Under the pieces are notes generated by a model. It saw nothing but the letters and a program-made list of their open reading frames with translations, had not been told where the DNA came from and did not search any database. A stretch of 64,000 nucleotides of DNA from an uncultured Pseudohongiella sp. (GTDB lineage Bacteria; Pseudomonadota; Gammaproteobacteria; Pseudomonadales; Pseudohongiellaceae), in assembly GCA_902537815.1 (NCBI GenBank), contig CACBCS010000003.1:91320-155319 (forward strand). Direction: 5' to 3'. The translations under genes and the position numbers were made by a program. Each line of letters opens with the position of its first letter. The stretch's first letter is position 1. Shown one piece after another: positions 26,697-37,116 of the stretch.

Positions 26697-28067
26697 GTGG
26701 AGAGTTCAGAGAAAAATCTGCAATCAGCAAAGTCGAAGCAGGAAGGCCAGCAGCGCGTGTTCATCAAAACTCACGGCTGTCAGATGAATGAATATGATTC
26801 CGCGAGAATGCTTGATTTGCTCAAGCAGAACGACGGCGCGGTCCTGGTGGACACGGCTGAACAGGCTGACGTATTGCTGCTGAATACTTGCTCTATCCGC
26901 GAAAAAGCACAGGAGAAGGTGTTCCATCAGCTGGGACGCTGGCGAACGCTGAAAGAGCAGAATCCGAATGTGCGCATCGCGGTCGGCGGTTGCGTCGCCA
27001 GCCAGGAGGGAGAAGCGATCGGTAAACGTGCGCCCTACGTCGATGTGGTATTCGGCCCGCAAACACTGCACAAGTTACCGGAAATGCTCGAAGCCTCTCA
27101 GTCAGGCGAAACGGTAGTTGACATCAGTTTCCCAGAGATTGAAAAGTTTGATCGTTTACCTGAACCTGAAGTGAGCGTCTGTCATGCCTTTCTCACCATT
27201 ATGGAAGGCTGCAGCAAGTACTGCAGTTTTTGTGTTGTCCCGTATACCCGAGGAGAAGAAGTCAGCAGACCCCTTGACGATGTACTGGCAGAAGCGGTTC
27301 ACCTGGCAGAGCAAGGTGTCAGGGAAATCAATCTGCTGGGACAGAATGTCAACGCCTACCGGGGACTGTCTCATGAGGGCAAGATCGTTGATCTGGCCTT
27401 GTTGATCAATTACATCGCTTCGATCGAGGGCATAGACCGAATTCGATTCACGACTTCGCACCCGGTTGAATTTAACCAGAACCTGGTAGAGGCTTACGGA
27501 CAGATATCGGAACTGGTCTCTCATTTGCACCTGCCGGTGCAGAGCGGGTCTGACCGTATACTGGCAGCCATGAAGCGCGGCCATACTGCACTGGAATACC
27601 GTTCATTAATACGCAAGATCAAAGCGAATCGGCCGGGGATAAGCCTGTCATCTGACTTTATTGTCGGCTTTCCCGGAGAAACAAACGCCGACTTTGAGGA
27701 CACCATGAAGCTGATTATTGATGTCGGCTACGACACATCATTCAGCTTTATTTACAGCGCCCGTCCGGGGACACCCGCCGCTGAACTTCCGGATCCCACC
27801 AGTGAGCAGGAGAAAAAACATCGCCTGGCTACTCTACAATCGCAAATCGTCTCCCAAGCCAGCGCGATCAGTGAGGCGATGGTAGGCGGGGTAGAGTCAG
27901 TACTGATTACCGGCATCTCTAAGAAAGACCCGGGCGCGCTGCAGGGTCGAACAGAAAATAACCGGGTAGTTAACTTCCGTTGCGATGACCATTCCTTGAT
28001 TGGACAGTTTGCTAGTATAGAGATTACTGATGCACTCCCGAATTCTTTGTTAGGAAACACCGTCTGA
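26697..28067 (+). CDS. miaB: tRNA-2-methylthio-N6-dimethylallyladenosine synthase MiaB
   Basis: Radical-SAM methylthiotransferase that modifies A37 of tRNAs reading UNN codons. N-terminal UPF0004 domain with Cys in [24 protein letters not shown] and GGCVASQEG (second Fe-S cluster), radical SAM motif [17 protein letters not shown], and C-terminal TRAM domain. Start chosen at GTG 26697, which has GAGG 5 nt upstream. The ORF track uses TTG 26682, with no clear ribosome site. It is the first gene of the miaB-ybeZ-ybeY-corC-leuS-lptE-holA run. Confidence 0.96.
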   Translation: MESSEKNLQSAKSKQEGQQRVFIKTHGCQMNEYDSARMLDLLKQNDGAVLVDTAEQADVLLLNTCSIREKAQEKVFHQLGRWRTLKEQNPNVRIAVGGCVASQEGEAIGKRAPYVDVVFGPQTLHKLPEMLEASQSGETVVDISFPEIEKFDRLPEPEVSVCHAFLTIMEGCSKYCSFCVVPYTRGEEVSRPLDDVLAEAVHLAEQGVREINLLGQNVNAYRGLSHEGKIVDLALLINYIASIEGIDRIRFTTSHPVEFNQNLVEAYGQISELVSHLHLPVQSGSDRILAAMKRGHTALEYRSLIRKIKANRPGISLSSDFIVGFPGETNADFEDTMKLIIDVGYDTSFSFIYSARPGTPAAELPDPTSEQEKKHRLATLQSQIVSQASAISEAMVGGVESVLITGISKKDPGALQGRTENNRVVNFRCDDHSLIGQFASIEITDALPNSLLGNTV

Positions 28068-28131
28068 GCAAGCGAACGCAGCAACCATAAAGCCGGCAGG
28101 GCAGATTCTGCCTCCACTTTGTCTTACTATC

Positions 28132-29157
28132 ATGGCCAGTCATTTCATTAACCTAACCCTGCTCCCTGACAGCGCCCAACGTCTGTCCAACCTGTGCGGA
28201 AGGCTTAACGAGCATATCCAGCAGATTGAACTGGGATTACAGTTAAAGATCCGTCAGCGGGGCAATATATTTCAGCTCAATGGGGATGAACAGGCAGTTG
28301 CCAGTGGTTGCGAACTGCTTGAAATGCTCTATCGAGCGACCGAAAATGAAAAACTCCTGAGCCCGAACCAGATTCACTTAGCCATGCAGGAATTCCTGAA
28401 TAACGAATCTGCTGCAACTGAGAGCGATCGCGCCGCAGAGCCCTCTGAACTGATCAGCATCCCCAAAGGCAGCATCAAACCTCGCAGCAAACATCAGCGG
28501 GATTATGTTAGGAACATCTGGCGGCACGACATCAATTTTGGCATCGGGCCCGCCGGCACTGGCAAGACCTATCTTGCGGTTGCCTGCGCAGTTGAGGCAC
28601 TCACCAAAGAAAGAATCAACCGCATTCTGCTGGTCCGGCCAGCCGTAGAAGCGGGAGAAAAATTAGGCTTTCTGCCCGGTGACCTGTCGCAAAAAATAGA
28701 TCCATACCTGAGACCGCTCTATGATGCCCTGTACGAGATGCTGGGATTCGAACGGGTCGGGCGTCTTATTGACAAAAACGTGATTGAAGTCGCACCTCTG
28801 GCCTACATGCGAGGCAGAACGCTGAATAATTCTTTTATCATTCTCGACGAGAGCCAGAACACCACAACCGCTCAGATGAAAATGTTCCTCACCCGAATCG
28901 GGTTTGGCTCAACAGCAGTCATCACCGGGGATGTCACGCAAATTGATTTACCGAAAGGTGAACGCTCCGGACTGGTCCACGTCAGCCAGGTATTGAAAAA
29001 CGTCCACGGGATCGGATTCGCCCACTTCAGCTCTCAGGACGTTGTCAGACACCGACTCGTTCAGCGAATCGTTGAAGCCTATGACGCTTTCGACGACAAA
29101 TCAGACACACCCATTTCGCACCCGAACAGCAGCGGCAAACATGACAGCGACCATTGA
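28132..29157 (+). CDS. ybeZ: PhoH-like ATPase YbeZ
   Basis: PhoH-family P-loop protein of 341 residues that acts with YbeY in rRNA processing and ribosome quality control. A short N-terminal KH-like region is followed by the PhoH domain with Walker A GPAGTGKT (near residue 142), Walker B FIILDESQNTT, and ITGDVTQIDLPKGERSGLV. The C-terminal end overlaps ybeY by 17 nt, and the pairing with ybeY and corC is conserved in most proteobacteria. Confidence 0.94.
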   Translation: MASHFINLTLLPDSAQRLSNLCGRLNEHIQQIELGLQLKIRQRGNIFQLNGDEQAVASGCELLEMLYRATENEKLLSPNQIHLAMQEFLNNESAATESDRAAEPSELISIPKGSIKPRSKHQRDYVRNIWRHDINFGIGPAGTGKTYLAVACAVEALTKERINRILLVRPAVEAGEKLGFLPGDLSQKIDPYLRPLYDALYEMLGFERVGRLIDKNVIEVAPLAYMRGRTLNNSFIILDESQNTTTAQMKMFLTRIGFGSTAVITGDVTQIDLPKGERSGLVHVSQVLKNVHGIGFAHFSSQDVVRHRLVQRIVEAYDAFDDKSDTPISHPNSSGKHDSDH

Positions 29158-29614
29158 GCTCGATGATGCCTGCCCGGATCACTGGTCTCCCGATTATGAC
29201 TTCTGCCTTCGTGTTCTGGCGACAGCCTGTCAGGCAGCCGGCTTGGATCATGATGTCACCGTCAGCCTGCGCTTTGTCGACGCTGAGGAGTCCCGGACCC
29301 TGAATCTCAGATATCGTGAGAAAAACGCCTCGGCCAATGTGCTTTCCTTCCGTGCTGACTTGCCTGAATCCCTCACGGCAAACCTCACCTCGGAGCCCCT
29401 TGGAGACATTGTGATCTGTCCGGTCGTTGTTGAAGCAGAGGCACGAGAACAATTGAAAACCGTGGAAGATCACTGGACCCATATGCTCGTCCATGGGCTC
29501 TATCACCTCATTGGCTACGACCATATTACCGAAAGCGAGAGCGCCACTATGGAGGCGCTTGAAATTGAATGCTTGAAAAAGCTTGGAATTAGTAATCCGT
29601 ATTTGTTAGTGTGA
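29141..29614 (+). CDS. ybeY: endoribonuclease YbeY
   Basis: Zinc-dependent endoribonuclease for 16S rRNA 3'-end maturation and 70S quality control. The frame is open from 29042, but the family N-terminus fits ATG 29141 (MTATIELDDACPDHW), giving 157 residues, the usual length. The metal site HGLYHLIGYDH is intact (near residue 122), followed by the ESATMEALE helix. It overlaps ybeZ by 17 nt. Confidence 0.95.
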   Translation: MTATIELDDACPDHWSPDYDFCLRVLATACQAAGLDHDVTVSLRFVDAEESRTLNLRYREKNASANVLSFRADLPESLTANLTSEPLGDIVICPVVVEAEAREQLKTVEDHWTHMLVHGLYHLIGYDHITESESATMEALEIECLKKLGISNPYLLV

Positions 29615-29654
29615 CCTCTACCGCCATCCGAAGGAGGCTGATAGCCGCCCGTAC

Positions 29655-30533
29655 ATGACAGACGACCAATCTAGCATCGATCCGAGACCCCGGTCCTGGA
29701 TCGATAAAATCGCGCAAGTTTTTTCTGACGAACCCACTGACAAAAAGAGTCTCCTCGAGTTACTGCGCAACGCAGAGCAAGATCAGGTTCTGGACGCTGA
29801 TGCACTCGGCATCATCGAAGGCGCACTGCAGGTTTCCAGCATGCAGGTACGTGATATCATGATTCCCCGATCACAGGTTGTGACTGTACCGGCCGACCTT
29901 ACTCTGAGTGATATTGTCGAACTGGTCACCAAAGCCTCGCATTCACGCTTTCCAGTAGTTGGGGAAAACGTAGACAACGTGATGGGCATTTTGCTCGCGA
30001 AGGATTTACTTCCTCTGCTACTGACTGACAGTCAGGACCGTTTCGACATCAAGGATCTCGTCCGCCCCGCAACCTTTGTCCCGGAAAGTAAGAGACTGAA
30101 CGTGCTGCTCAAAGATTTCCGTGAAACGCGACAACACATGGCCATCGTGATTGATGAATATGGCAGTGTTTGCGGCGCGGTGACGATTGAAGATGTCCTT
30201 GAGCAGATCGTCGGTGAGATCGAGGATGAATTCGATGTCGATGACGACAGCTACATCAAAAAGTTTGACGAGACAAATTACATCGTGAAGGCACTGACTC
30301 CGCTAGATGAATTCAATGACTATTTTGGTACTGAGTTCAGTGATCAGGAATTCACTACTCTTGGCGGCCTGATTTTGCAACAGTTCGGTCGCATCCCTGA
30401 ACGCAGCGAATCCGTGATATTGGGCACTTTGCAGGTAACGGTACTCAATGCCGACAGTCGTCAGATTAAACTACTCAAAGTTAACACCAACACCCTGCTA
30501 GATTCAGACTCAGGCTCCCAGTCACCGGCTTGA
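29655..30533 (+). CDS. corC: CorC, CBS-domain magnesium/cobalt efflux factor
   Basis: Cytoplasmic CBS-pair protein (292 residues, same length as E. coli CorC) associated with Mg/Co efflux. Two CBS domains span about 67-190 (VRDIMIPRSQVVTVPADLTL, RQHMAIVIDEYGSVCGAVTI), followed by the CorC/HlyC transporter-associated domain (about 207-285). There is no DUF21 membrane part, so it needs a partner. AAGGAGG stands 17 nt from the ATG, farther than usual. In Pseudomonas and E. coli lnt follows corC; here it does not. Confidence 0.94.
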   Translation: MTDDQSSIDPRPRSWIDKIAQVFSDEPTDKKSLLELLRNAEQDQVLDADALGIIEGALQVSSMQVRDIMIPRSQVVTVPADLTLSDIVELVTKASHSRFPVVGENVDNVMGILLAKDLLPLLLTDSQDRFDIKDLVRPATFVPESKRLNVLLKDFRETRQHMAIVIDEYGSVCGAVTIEDVLEQIVGEIEDEFDVDDDSYIKKFDETNYIVKALTPLDEFNDYFGTEFSDQEFTTLGGLILQQFGRIPERSESVILGTLQVTVLNADSRQIKLLKVNTNTLLDSDSGSQSPA

Positions 30534-30654
30534 AAGGCAGCGCCCGTTTAGCCAGAAATATAGCGCCAAGACTACCTGCCGCCCGAGCCCTGCGGTATGC
30601 TTGCGCACACCGAAACAGGGCGCCAGAGCCGCCCATGAACACAGAATTTGATCC

Positions 30655-33138
30655 ATGACCAACGACGACATGTTTGCCTACAATCCACAGCAGGTGGAAA
30701 CTGAGGCTCAAGCCTACTGGGACGCTCACAGCTCTTTCAAAGCCACGGAAGACCCTGACAAAGAGAAATTCTACTGCCTGTCCATGTTCCCCTATCCTAG
30801 CGGCCATCTGCACATGGGGCACGTGCGCAACTACACCATCGGAGACGCTATCTCCCGCTTTCAGCGCATGCTGGGCAAAAATGTCCTGCAACCTATGGGC
30901 TGGGACGCGTTCGGACTGCCGGCAGAGAATGCGGCCATGCAGAACAAGGTCCCCCCTGCCAGCTGGACTTACAGCAACATAGATTATATGCGAGACCAAC
31001 TCCAGAAATTAGGTTATGCCTATGACTGGGGAAGGGAATTAGCCACCTGCCACCGTGATTATTACAAATGGGAGCAGTGGTTTTTTACCCGCCTGTTCGC
31101 TAAAGGGCTGGTGTATAAAAAGGAAGCCGAGGTTAACTGGGATCCGGTCGACCAGACAGTGCTTGCCAATGAACAGGTCGTTGACGGGAGAGGCTGGCGC
31201 TCGGGTGCTCTGGTCGAGCGACGCAATATTCCTCAATGGTTTGTAAAAATCACCGCCATGGCGCAGGAGCTCCTGGACGGTCTGGACAAGCTGGATGGCT
31301 GGCCAGAAAAAGTCAAGATCATGCAAAGCAACTGGATCGGCAGATCTGAGGGTGTGAACCTGGATTTCGAGGTGGCTGACGAAACAGACGAATCACTCAG
31401 GTGTCTCTCAGTCTACACCACCCGTCCTGACACCCTGATGGGCGTCACCTATCTTGCGGTGGCTTCCCAACACCCTGTTGCGAGAAAAGCTGCCGAGACA
31501 AACAGCGAGCTGGCTCAATTCATCGCAGAACAAAATCAGACCAAAGTTGCAGAAGCGGAAATGGCAACCATGGAAAAACTCGGGATGGATACCGGACTGA
31601 AAGCCACCCACCCGATCAGCGGTGACAGCGTACCTATCTATACCGCCAATTTTGTCCTCATGAGTTACGGCTCCGGCGCAGTGATGGCTGTGCCCGGACA
31701 TGATCAGCGGGACTGGGACTTTGCCACAAAATATGGCCTTGAGATCAAGCAGGTCGTAGAGCCGATATCCGATGAGCTGATCTGTGACCTGAGCCGGGAA
31801 GCTTTTGTTGAAAAAGGCAGGCTGATCAATTCCGGCCAGTTCAATGGCCTGACCTTCACCGAAGCATTCGACGCAATCGCGGCCTATCTGACGGAGCGAG
31901 GACGCGGCGAGAAAACCGTCAACTTCCGTTTGCGTGACTGGGGCGTTTCCCGCCAGCGGTATTGGGGAGCACCGATTCCAATGATCAACTGTGACGCCTG
32001 CGGCGCAGTGCCGGTTCCCGAGTCCGAGCTGCCCGTTTTGTTACCCGAAGACATTGAGATCGATGAATCCGGCTCACCGCTCGGCAAAATGGCCGAGTTC
32101 TACGAGACAGAGTGCCCCTCCTGCGGCGCTGCAGCCAGACGGGAGACTGACACTTTTGACACCTTCATGGAATCATCCTGGTATTTTGCGCGGTTTGCCT
32201 GCAAAGATCAGAATAATTCCATGCTAGATGCCAGAGCCAACTACTGGCTCCCGGTGGATCAGTATATCGGAGGTATCGAGCACGCCATTCTTCATCTGCT
32301 GTACGCCCGCTTCTACCATAAGTTACTGCGGGACGAAGGCCTAGTCACCAGCGATGAACCCTTTGCCCGTTTGCTGACGCAGGGTATGGTCCTGAAAGAC
32401 GGTGCCAAGATGTCGAAATCGAAAGGTAACACCGTTGATCCGATGTCCCTGATAGATCGCTACGGCGCAGACACGGTGAGGATGTTCACCATGTTCGCAT
32501 CAGCCCCGGATCAGTCTCTCGACTGGTCTGACAGCGGCGTGGAAGGCAGTTATCGTTTCCTGAAACGCTTCTGGAAGCAGCTTGCGGAACACGAAGCACT
32601 GGCCCTGCCAGAGATGAACAGCCTGACGCTGTCCGCCGAGCAGAAGAAGTTACGACTGAAAAGCCATCAGACACTGGCCAAAGTCACTGACGATTATCAA
32701 CGACGGCACACCTTCAACACTGCGATTGCCGCCACGATGGAATTACTTAACGCGGTTTCAAAATTTGCCGAAAATCACCAGGGTGAAACAGATCACATCG
32801 TTGTACAGGAAGCTCTGGAATTCAGCGTTCTGATGCTGGCTCCAATTGTCCCTCATTTTTGCCATGTCGCCTGGCAGCGACTCGGACACGAAGGCGCGGT
32901 TATGAACGCCCGGTGGCCCGAAGTGGCGGAAAGCGCCCTTGTTCAGGACAGTATGCTGATCGTGCTGCAGGTAAACGGCAGACTGCGCAGCAAAATTGAA
33001 GTCTCCCGGAATATCACCAGGGACGAGCTCGAAAAGTTGGCTCTTGAGGATGAGATCATACAGCGCTTTGTCAGCGAAGGATCGGTGCGAAAAGTTATCG
33101 TTGTCCCGGGGAAACTCGTTAATATCGTTATAGGCTAG
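30655..33138 (+). CDS. leuS: leucyl-tRNA synthetase
   Basis: Charges tRNA-Leu; class Ia aminoacyl-tRNA synthetase of 827 residues (E. coli 860). The HIGH motif is in [19 protein letters not shown] (about residues 43-61) and KMSKS in [17 protein letters not shown] (near 585). Between them lies the editing domain, with [20 protein letters not shown] and [10 protein letters not shown]. It is followed by lptE after 2 nt, so one transcript runs leuS-lptE-holA. Confidence 0.98.
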   Translation: MTNDDMFAYNPQQVETEAQAYWDAHSSFKATEDPDKEKFYCLSMFPYPSGHLHMGHVRNYTIGDAISRFQRMLGKNVLQPMGWDAFGLPAENAAMQNKVPPASWTYSNIDYMRDQLQKLGYAYDWGRELATCHRDYYKWEQWFFTRLFAKGLVYKKEAEVNWDPVDQTVLANEQVVDGRGWRSGALVERRNIPQWFVKITAMAQELLDGLDKLDGWPEKVKIMQSNWIGRSEGVNLDFEVADETDESLRCLSVYTTRPDTLMGVTYLAVASQHPVARKAAETNSELAQFIAEQNQTKVAEAEMATMEKLGMDTGLKATHPISGDSVPIYTANFVLMSYGSGAVMAVPGHDQRDWDFATKYGLEIKQVVEPISDELICDLSREAFVEKGRLINSGQFNGLTFTEAFDAIAAYLTERGRGEKTVNFRLRDWGVSRQRYWGAPIPMINCDACGAVPVPESELPVLLPEDIEIDESGSPLGKMAEFYETECPSCGAAARRETDTFDTFMESSWYFARFACKDQNNSMLDARANYWLPVDQYIGGIEHAILHLLYARFYHKLLRDEGLVTSDEPFARLLTQGMVLKDGAKMSKSKGNTVDPMSLIDRYGADTVRMFTMFASAPDQSLDWSDSGVEGSYRFLKRFWKQLAEHEALALPEMNSLTLSAEQKKLRLKSHQTLAKVTDDYQRRHTFNTAIAATMELLNAVSKFAENHQGETDHIVVQEALEFSVLMLAPIVPHFCHVAWQRLGHEGAVMNARWPEVAESALVQDSMLIVLQVNGRLRSKIEVSRNITRDELEKLALEDEIIQRFVSEGSVRKVIVVPGKLVNIVIG

Positions 33139-33140
33139 CG

Positions 33141-33635
33141 ATGCGCAATACAGCTCTGACATTACTTCTCTTGGTCCTCGCACTTTCGGTACAGGCCTGC
33201 GGATTCACTCTGCGTGGTAATGACGCGATTGTATCGAGCTTTGACAATCTGAACCTTGAGCTGGCGCAACCGCAAAGTGAATTGTCTGCCCTTCTTCAGC
33301 GCAGCCTGCGAGCCGCAGGCGTCTCACTGTCGTCTCAGCAGCTTAAAACTGCCCCGACCCTAAAGGTGAGCAATGAACAGATTTCAACCCGACCGGTATC
33401 GATCAATCCGAGAGCTCGCGCCTCACAGGTTGAACTTAGACTCAGCGTCAACATCGCACTGACAGTCGGCGGAAAGCCGACAATCCCTGACGAGACGCTC
33501 ACCGTTGTCAGAACTTACTTTCAGGATATTGAGAATATTGCCGGCAATCAGGAAGAGGCCCAGATAATTGCCAATGAGCTTCGGCAAGCACTGATTAATC
33601 AACTGATGCGTCGATTAGAATCAACCGCCGAATGA
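33141..33635 (+). CDS. lptE: LptE, LPS-assembly lipoprotein
   Basis: Plug lipoprotein of the LptD barrel that inserts LPS in the outer leaflet. The 164-residue product has signal peptide LTLLLLVLALSVQACGF with the lipobox Cys near 20, followed by TLRGN and the compact alpha/beta fold (SQVELRLSVNIALTVGG). It overlaps holA by 4 nt and follows leuS by 2 nt, the standard order. Confidence 0.95.
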   Translation: MRNTALTLLLLVLALSVQACGFTLRGNDAIVSSFDNLNLELAQPQSELSALLQRSLRAAGVSLSSQQLKTAPTLKVSNEQISTRPVSINPRARASQVELRLSVNIALTVGGKPTIPDETLTVVRTYFQDIENIAGNQEEAQIIANELRQALINQLMRRLESTAE

Positions 33636-34684
33636 AGATCAAGACTGAGCAACTGGCCAGAACACTGAAAGCCGACGCACATCCAGTTTACTGGTTGAGC
33701 GGCGACGAGCCCTTACTGCTGCAGGAAGCCGCCGATCAGGTTCGACGGTATCACCGCGGCGCCGGTTTTGCCGACAGAGAAATCCACACCGTCGAACGGA
33801 ATTTCAACTGGGAGCGGTTCAGACAGTCTTCCGGCAACCTCTCTCTTTTTGCTGAACGTAAAATCATCGAGCTCCGCTTACAGCAACCCAAACTTGAAGA
33901 TGAGGCAAAGCTCGCGCTGGCAGATTTTCTCGAAACCGACAATAGCGATCTGGTCATTTTAATCAGCAGCCCGAAACTTGAGTCCAGCGTCATGCAGACG
34001 AAATGGTTCAAATCAATCGAATCAAGGTCAGTAGTGGTTCAGATATGGCCAATAGACCGTGAAAATCTACCGCGATGGCTGGAGTCAAGGATGTTGCAGG
34101 CGAATATCCATCTGGAACCGGACGCCCTCCAGATATTGATTGATCGTATCGAGGGCAACCTGCTCGCAGCTGTGCAGGAAATCGAAAAATTCAAACTGCT
34201 GGCCGGACCCGCTACCACGATCAAACTTGACGCGCAAACCGTCATGCAGATCGTAGCAGATAATTCTCGCTACAATGCCTATCAACTGGTAGACGCAGCT
34301 CTAATGGGAGATCTGGCACGTACTCAGAAAATCCTGAATGGTTTGCAGGCGGAGGATGTTTATCCTCTTGTTATCCTCGGGGCAGTGACGCGGGAACTCA
34401 GAACGTTACAACCAATGGTAGAGAAACGGGAAAGCGGTCAGCCTCTTACAGCAATCATGCAAACTGCCCGCATATTCTTCAACCGCAAGCAGACAGTCAG
34501 AACAGCAATCTCAAGACTGTCTAGCGCCCTCATCTGGGAACTGCTGGAGCAGGCCCGTCTGGTCGATCAGGCCTGCAAGGGCATGAGCCCGGCCAACCCC
34601 TGGGATGAACTCAGTATGCTGCTGATTCGCCTCAGCGGCAGCCGGGTTAGTACCGCGACTGAGCACCTAGTCGTATCTAATTGA
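33632..34684 (+). CDS. holA: DNA polymerase III delta subunit
   Basis: Clamp-loader subunit that opens the beta sliding clamp. The 350-residue protein has the family N-terminus PVYWLSGDEPLLLQEAADQV, the internal LVILISSPKLE, and C-terminal collar region (WDELSMLLIRLSG). Length is close to E. coli HolA (343). It ends overlapping the convergent M3 peptidase gene by 8 nt, so no terminator lies between. Confidence 0.95.
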   Translation: MKIKTEQLARTLKADAHPVYWLSGDEPLLLQEAADQVRRYHRGAGFADREIHTVERNFNWERFRQSSGNLSLFAERKIIELRLQQPKLEDEAKLALADFLETDNSDLVILISSPKLESSVMQTKWFKSIESRSVVVQIWPIDRENLPRWLESRMLQANIHLEPDALQILIDRIEGNLLAAVQEIEKFKLLAGPATTIKLDAQTVMQIVADNSRYNAYQLVDAALMGDLARTQKILNGLQAEDVYPLVILGAVTRELRTLQPMVEKRESGQPLTAIMQTARIFFNRKQTVRTAISRLSSALIWELLEQARLVDQACKGMSPANPWDELSMLLIRLSGSRVSTATEHLVVSN

Positions 34685-36869
34685 GGCCTCGACGCTCAAG
34701 CAGCGGCAGGATTTGCGCGTCCCGCCCTCTGAAGTTTCGATATAGACCCATGGCGTCACTGCTGCCCCCTTGCGAGAGCAACGACTGTCTGAAATGGTCA
34801 CCATTTTCGCGTCGTAGTCCACCATTTTCACGAAACCACTCCACGGTGTCTGCGTCCAGCACCTCGCTCCAGATGTAGGAATAGTAGCCCGCCGAATAGC
34901 CTCCGATAATATGTGAGAAATAGGTCGCGCGATAGCGAGGAGGGACTTCATCAACCTGAATACCGGCAGCCTCCAGAGCCTGCGCCTCAAAATCCATAAT
35001 CCGTTCGGACGACGGCACTTCATTTACAGTCAGTTGATGCAGAGCCTGATCAACGATAGAGGCTGCCAGATACTCGGTCGTAGCAAAGCCCTGGTTAAAG
35101 GTTTGAGTCGATAACACCTTGTCCAGCAACTCACGAGGCATGGCTTCACCTGTTTCATAGTGCACAGCGTAATTCTCAAGCACCTCCGGCCAGGTAGCCC
35201 ACATTTCATTGACCTGGCTCGGATATTCGACAAAGTCACGAGGAACACTTGTTCCGGAGAAGTAGGGATACTCTACTTGTGAAAACAGACCGTGCAGAGC
35301 ATGTCCAAATTCGTGAAACATCGTGGTTACTTCATCGAAGGTAAGCAGAGTTGGTTCACCAGCAGGTGGCTTCGTAATGTTAAGATGGTTAGCCACCACC
35401 GGTGAAGTTCCCATCAGCGCACTTTGCGAAACATAGGAATTCATCCAGGCCCCACCCCGTTTACTGGGCCTTGCATAGAAATCTGCGATGAACATCCCTA
35501 GCGTTGAGCCGTTGACGTCAATCACCTCAAAGACCCTGACATCCTCCTGGTAAACAGGCAGTTCGTCACGCTCTTCAAAGCGAATCCCGAAAAGCCGTTC
35601 TGCCGTGTAGAAGACGCCACGAGTAAGGACATTATCCAGCTCAAAATACGGCCGCAGCTGATTGGCGTCGAAATTAAACCGTTCCGCCCGCAATTTTTCC
35701 GTGTAGAAATCCCAGTCCCACGCGGCAAGCTGAAAGTCATTCCCCTCCGACTCAATTAAAGCCTGAAGATCATTCGCCTCGCGTCTCACATTGACCACAG
35801 CAGGCGCTGCAAGCTCAGACAGCCTCTGATTAACCGCCTCCACGGTCTGAGCGGTTTGATTGGCCAGGATAAACTCAGCGTGATTTTCGAATCCCAGCAA
35901 TGCCGAGCGCTCTGCTCTGAGACTCAGAACTTTTGAGAGAACCTCCCGGTTATCAAATTCCCCTCCCCGGCTGCCACGGGACAAAGACGTTTCATAAATC
36001 CGTTGCCGGATACCCCTGTTCTGCAGGCTGGCCAGGGCCGGCTGACCACTGGTATTCAGCAGAGGGATCACGTACTTTCCCGGAAGGTCGCGTTCAGCAG
36101 CTTCCTCACTGGCTGCCTGCTTCAATGCTTCATCCAACCCCGTCATTTCTTCTTCAGAATCGACAACGATTGCCAGATCATTGACTTCACTCAGGACATT
36201 CTGGCTGAACTGCGTCTGCAGGGTCGCCATCTCGGCGTTGATCTCCCGCATTCTGTCCTGCTCCGACTCAGTCAGAGCAGCTCCGGCCCTGACAAAGTCA
36301 AGATGGTACTGCTCCAACAGGCGCAGCGCCTCAGGCTTGAGAGCCAGCTCCTGTCGCTGATCAAACAAGGTTTGTATCCTGGCGAACAGGGCACGATTCA
36401 ACAAAATGGCGTCACTGTGTGCAGCCAACTGGGGCGCAAGCTGTTGCTGCAGCGACCGGATCTCGTCATTGGTATGCGCGCTGCTCATGCTGAAAAATAC
36501 CCGGGACACACGGTCGAGCATCTGACCGGACAGTTCCAGCGCGAAAATCGTGTTTTCAAAATCAGGGTCCTCACCCAGACTGGCTATGCCCTCAACTTCG
36601 GCTAATTGTTCAGCCATACCGCGCTCAAAAGCCGGCAAGTAATGACCGGTCTGAATCAGGTCAAATTGGGGATAATTCAGAATTAGCGGACTCGCCTCGA
36701 AAAATGGATTTGCCGTCACGGCAGAGACATCGGTGTTTTCGGACATAGCAGACTCGCTGGATTGAACCGATACAGGATTATTGACGCTGGGTGTTTGCGG
36801 TTCAGAGCACGCGACCAGACCAACCGTGAGTATTGCCGGTGCCGCCAGAGATAAAATTTGGATTCTCAT
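34677..36869 (-). CDS. M3 family zinc metallopeptidase lipoprotein (Dcp-type peptidyl-dipeptidase)
   Basis: Zinc peptidase of the thimet oligopeptidase/Dcp family, cleaving short peptides. The 730-residue product starts with a lipoprotein signal (ILTVGLVACSEP), so it is anchored in the envelope rather than cytosolic. The first 150 residues are helical, and the catalytic domain has TTMFHEFGHALHGLFSQVEY (HEFGH near residue 510) and a third ligand region FVEYPSQVNEMWATWPEV. It is probably involved in recycling or degrading periplasmic peptides (inference). It begins the variable region between holA and lipA. Confidence 0.93.
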   Translation of the reverse strand: MRIQILSLAAPAILTVGLVACSEPQTPSVNNPVSVQSSESAMSENTDVSAVTANPFFEASPLILNYPQFDLIQTGHYLPAFERGMAEQLAEVEGIASLGEDPDFENTIFALELSGQMLDRVSRVFFSMSSAHTNDEIRSLQQQLAPQLAAHSDAILLNRALFARIQTLFDQRQELALKPEALRLLEQYHLDFVRAGAALTESEQDRMREINAEMATLQTQFSQNVLSEVNDLAIVVDSEEEMTGLDEALKQAASEEAAERDLPGKYVIPLLNTSGQPALASLQNRGIRQRIYETSLSRGSRGGEFDNREVLSKVLSLRAERSALLGFENHAEFILANQTAQTVEAVNQRLSELAAPAVVNVRREANDLQALIESEGNDFQLAAWDWDFYTEKLRAERFNFDANQLRPYFELDNVLTRGVFYTAERLFGIRFEERDELPVYQEDVRVFEVIDVNGSTLGMFIADFYARPSKRGGAWMNSYVSQSALMGTSPVVANHLNITKPPAGEPTLLTFDEVTTMFHEFGHALHGLFSQVEYPYFSGTSVPRDFVEYPSQVNEMWATWPEVLENYAVHYETGEAMPRELLDKVLSTQTFNQGFATTEYLAASIVDQALHQLTVNEVPSSERIMDFEAQALEAAGIQVDEVPPRYRATYFSHIIGGYSAGYYSYIWSEVLDADTVEWFRENGGLRRENGDHFRQSLLSQGGSSDAMGLYRNFRGRDAQILPLLERRGLN

Positions 36870-37116
36870 AGGGTAGAAAGATGTCAGTCCTTAAAACAGC
36901 CACATAGGGCGCCGGGGTAACAGAGTTTAGCTGGCAATGCGCTGCCAACGGTAAATACCAAAGCCAGGACTCAGCGCCGGTACCCCGCAGGCGCACTCCG
37001 GGTATTCTAACGGCTTTCTCGACAAGTCGCAGCCATTCGATCATTGCTTACCGTGAAATCGTCAGCGGGCTCAGTGGGCGATTAAGCGAATCAGGCATCC
37101 GGCCTCGCACCAAACG
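36870..37116. other. spacer with inverted repeats upstream of the M3 peptidase
   Basis: 247 nt between the HAD gene and the M3 peptidase gene on the minus strand, without a coding frame of note. It contains CGGGGTA (36913) and its complement TACCCCG (36981), a direct repeat GCGCCGG at 36909 and 36974, and a small hairpin TGGCA/TGCCA between. It could be a structured leader of the peptidase transcript, or chance in GC-rich DNA. Confidence 0.3.

Noticed and set aside
36003-36605. 200-codon plus-strand ORF
   Set aside because: Antisense to the M3 peptidase gene; composition typical of a shadow frame.
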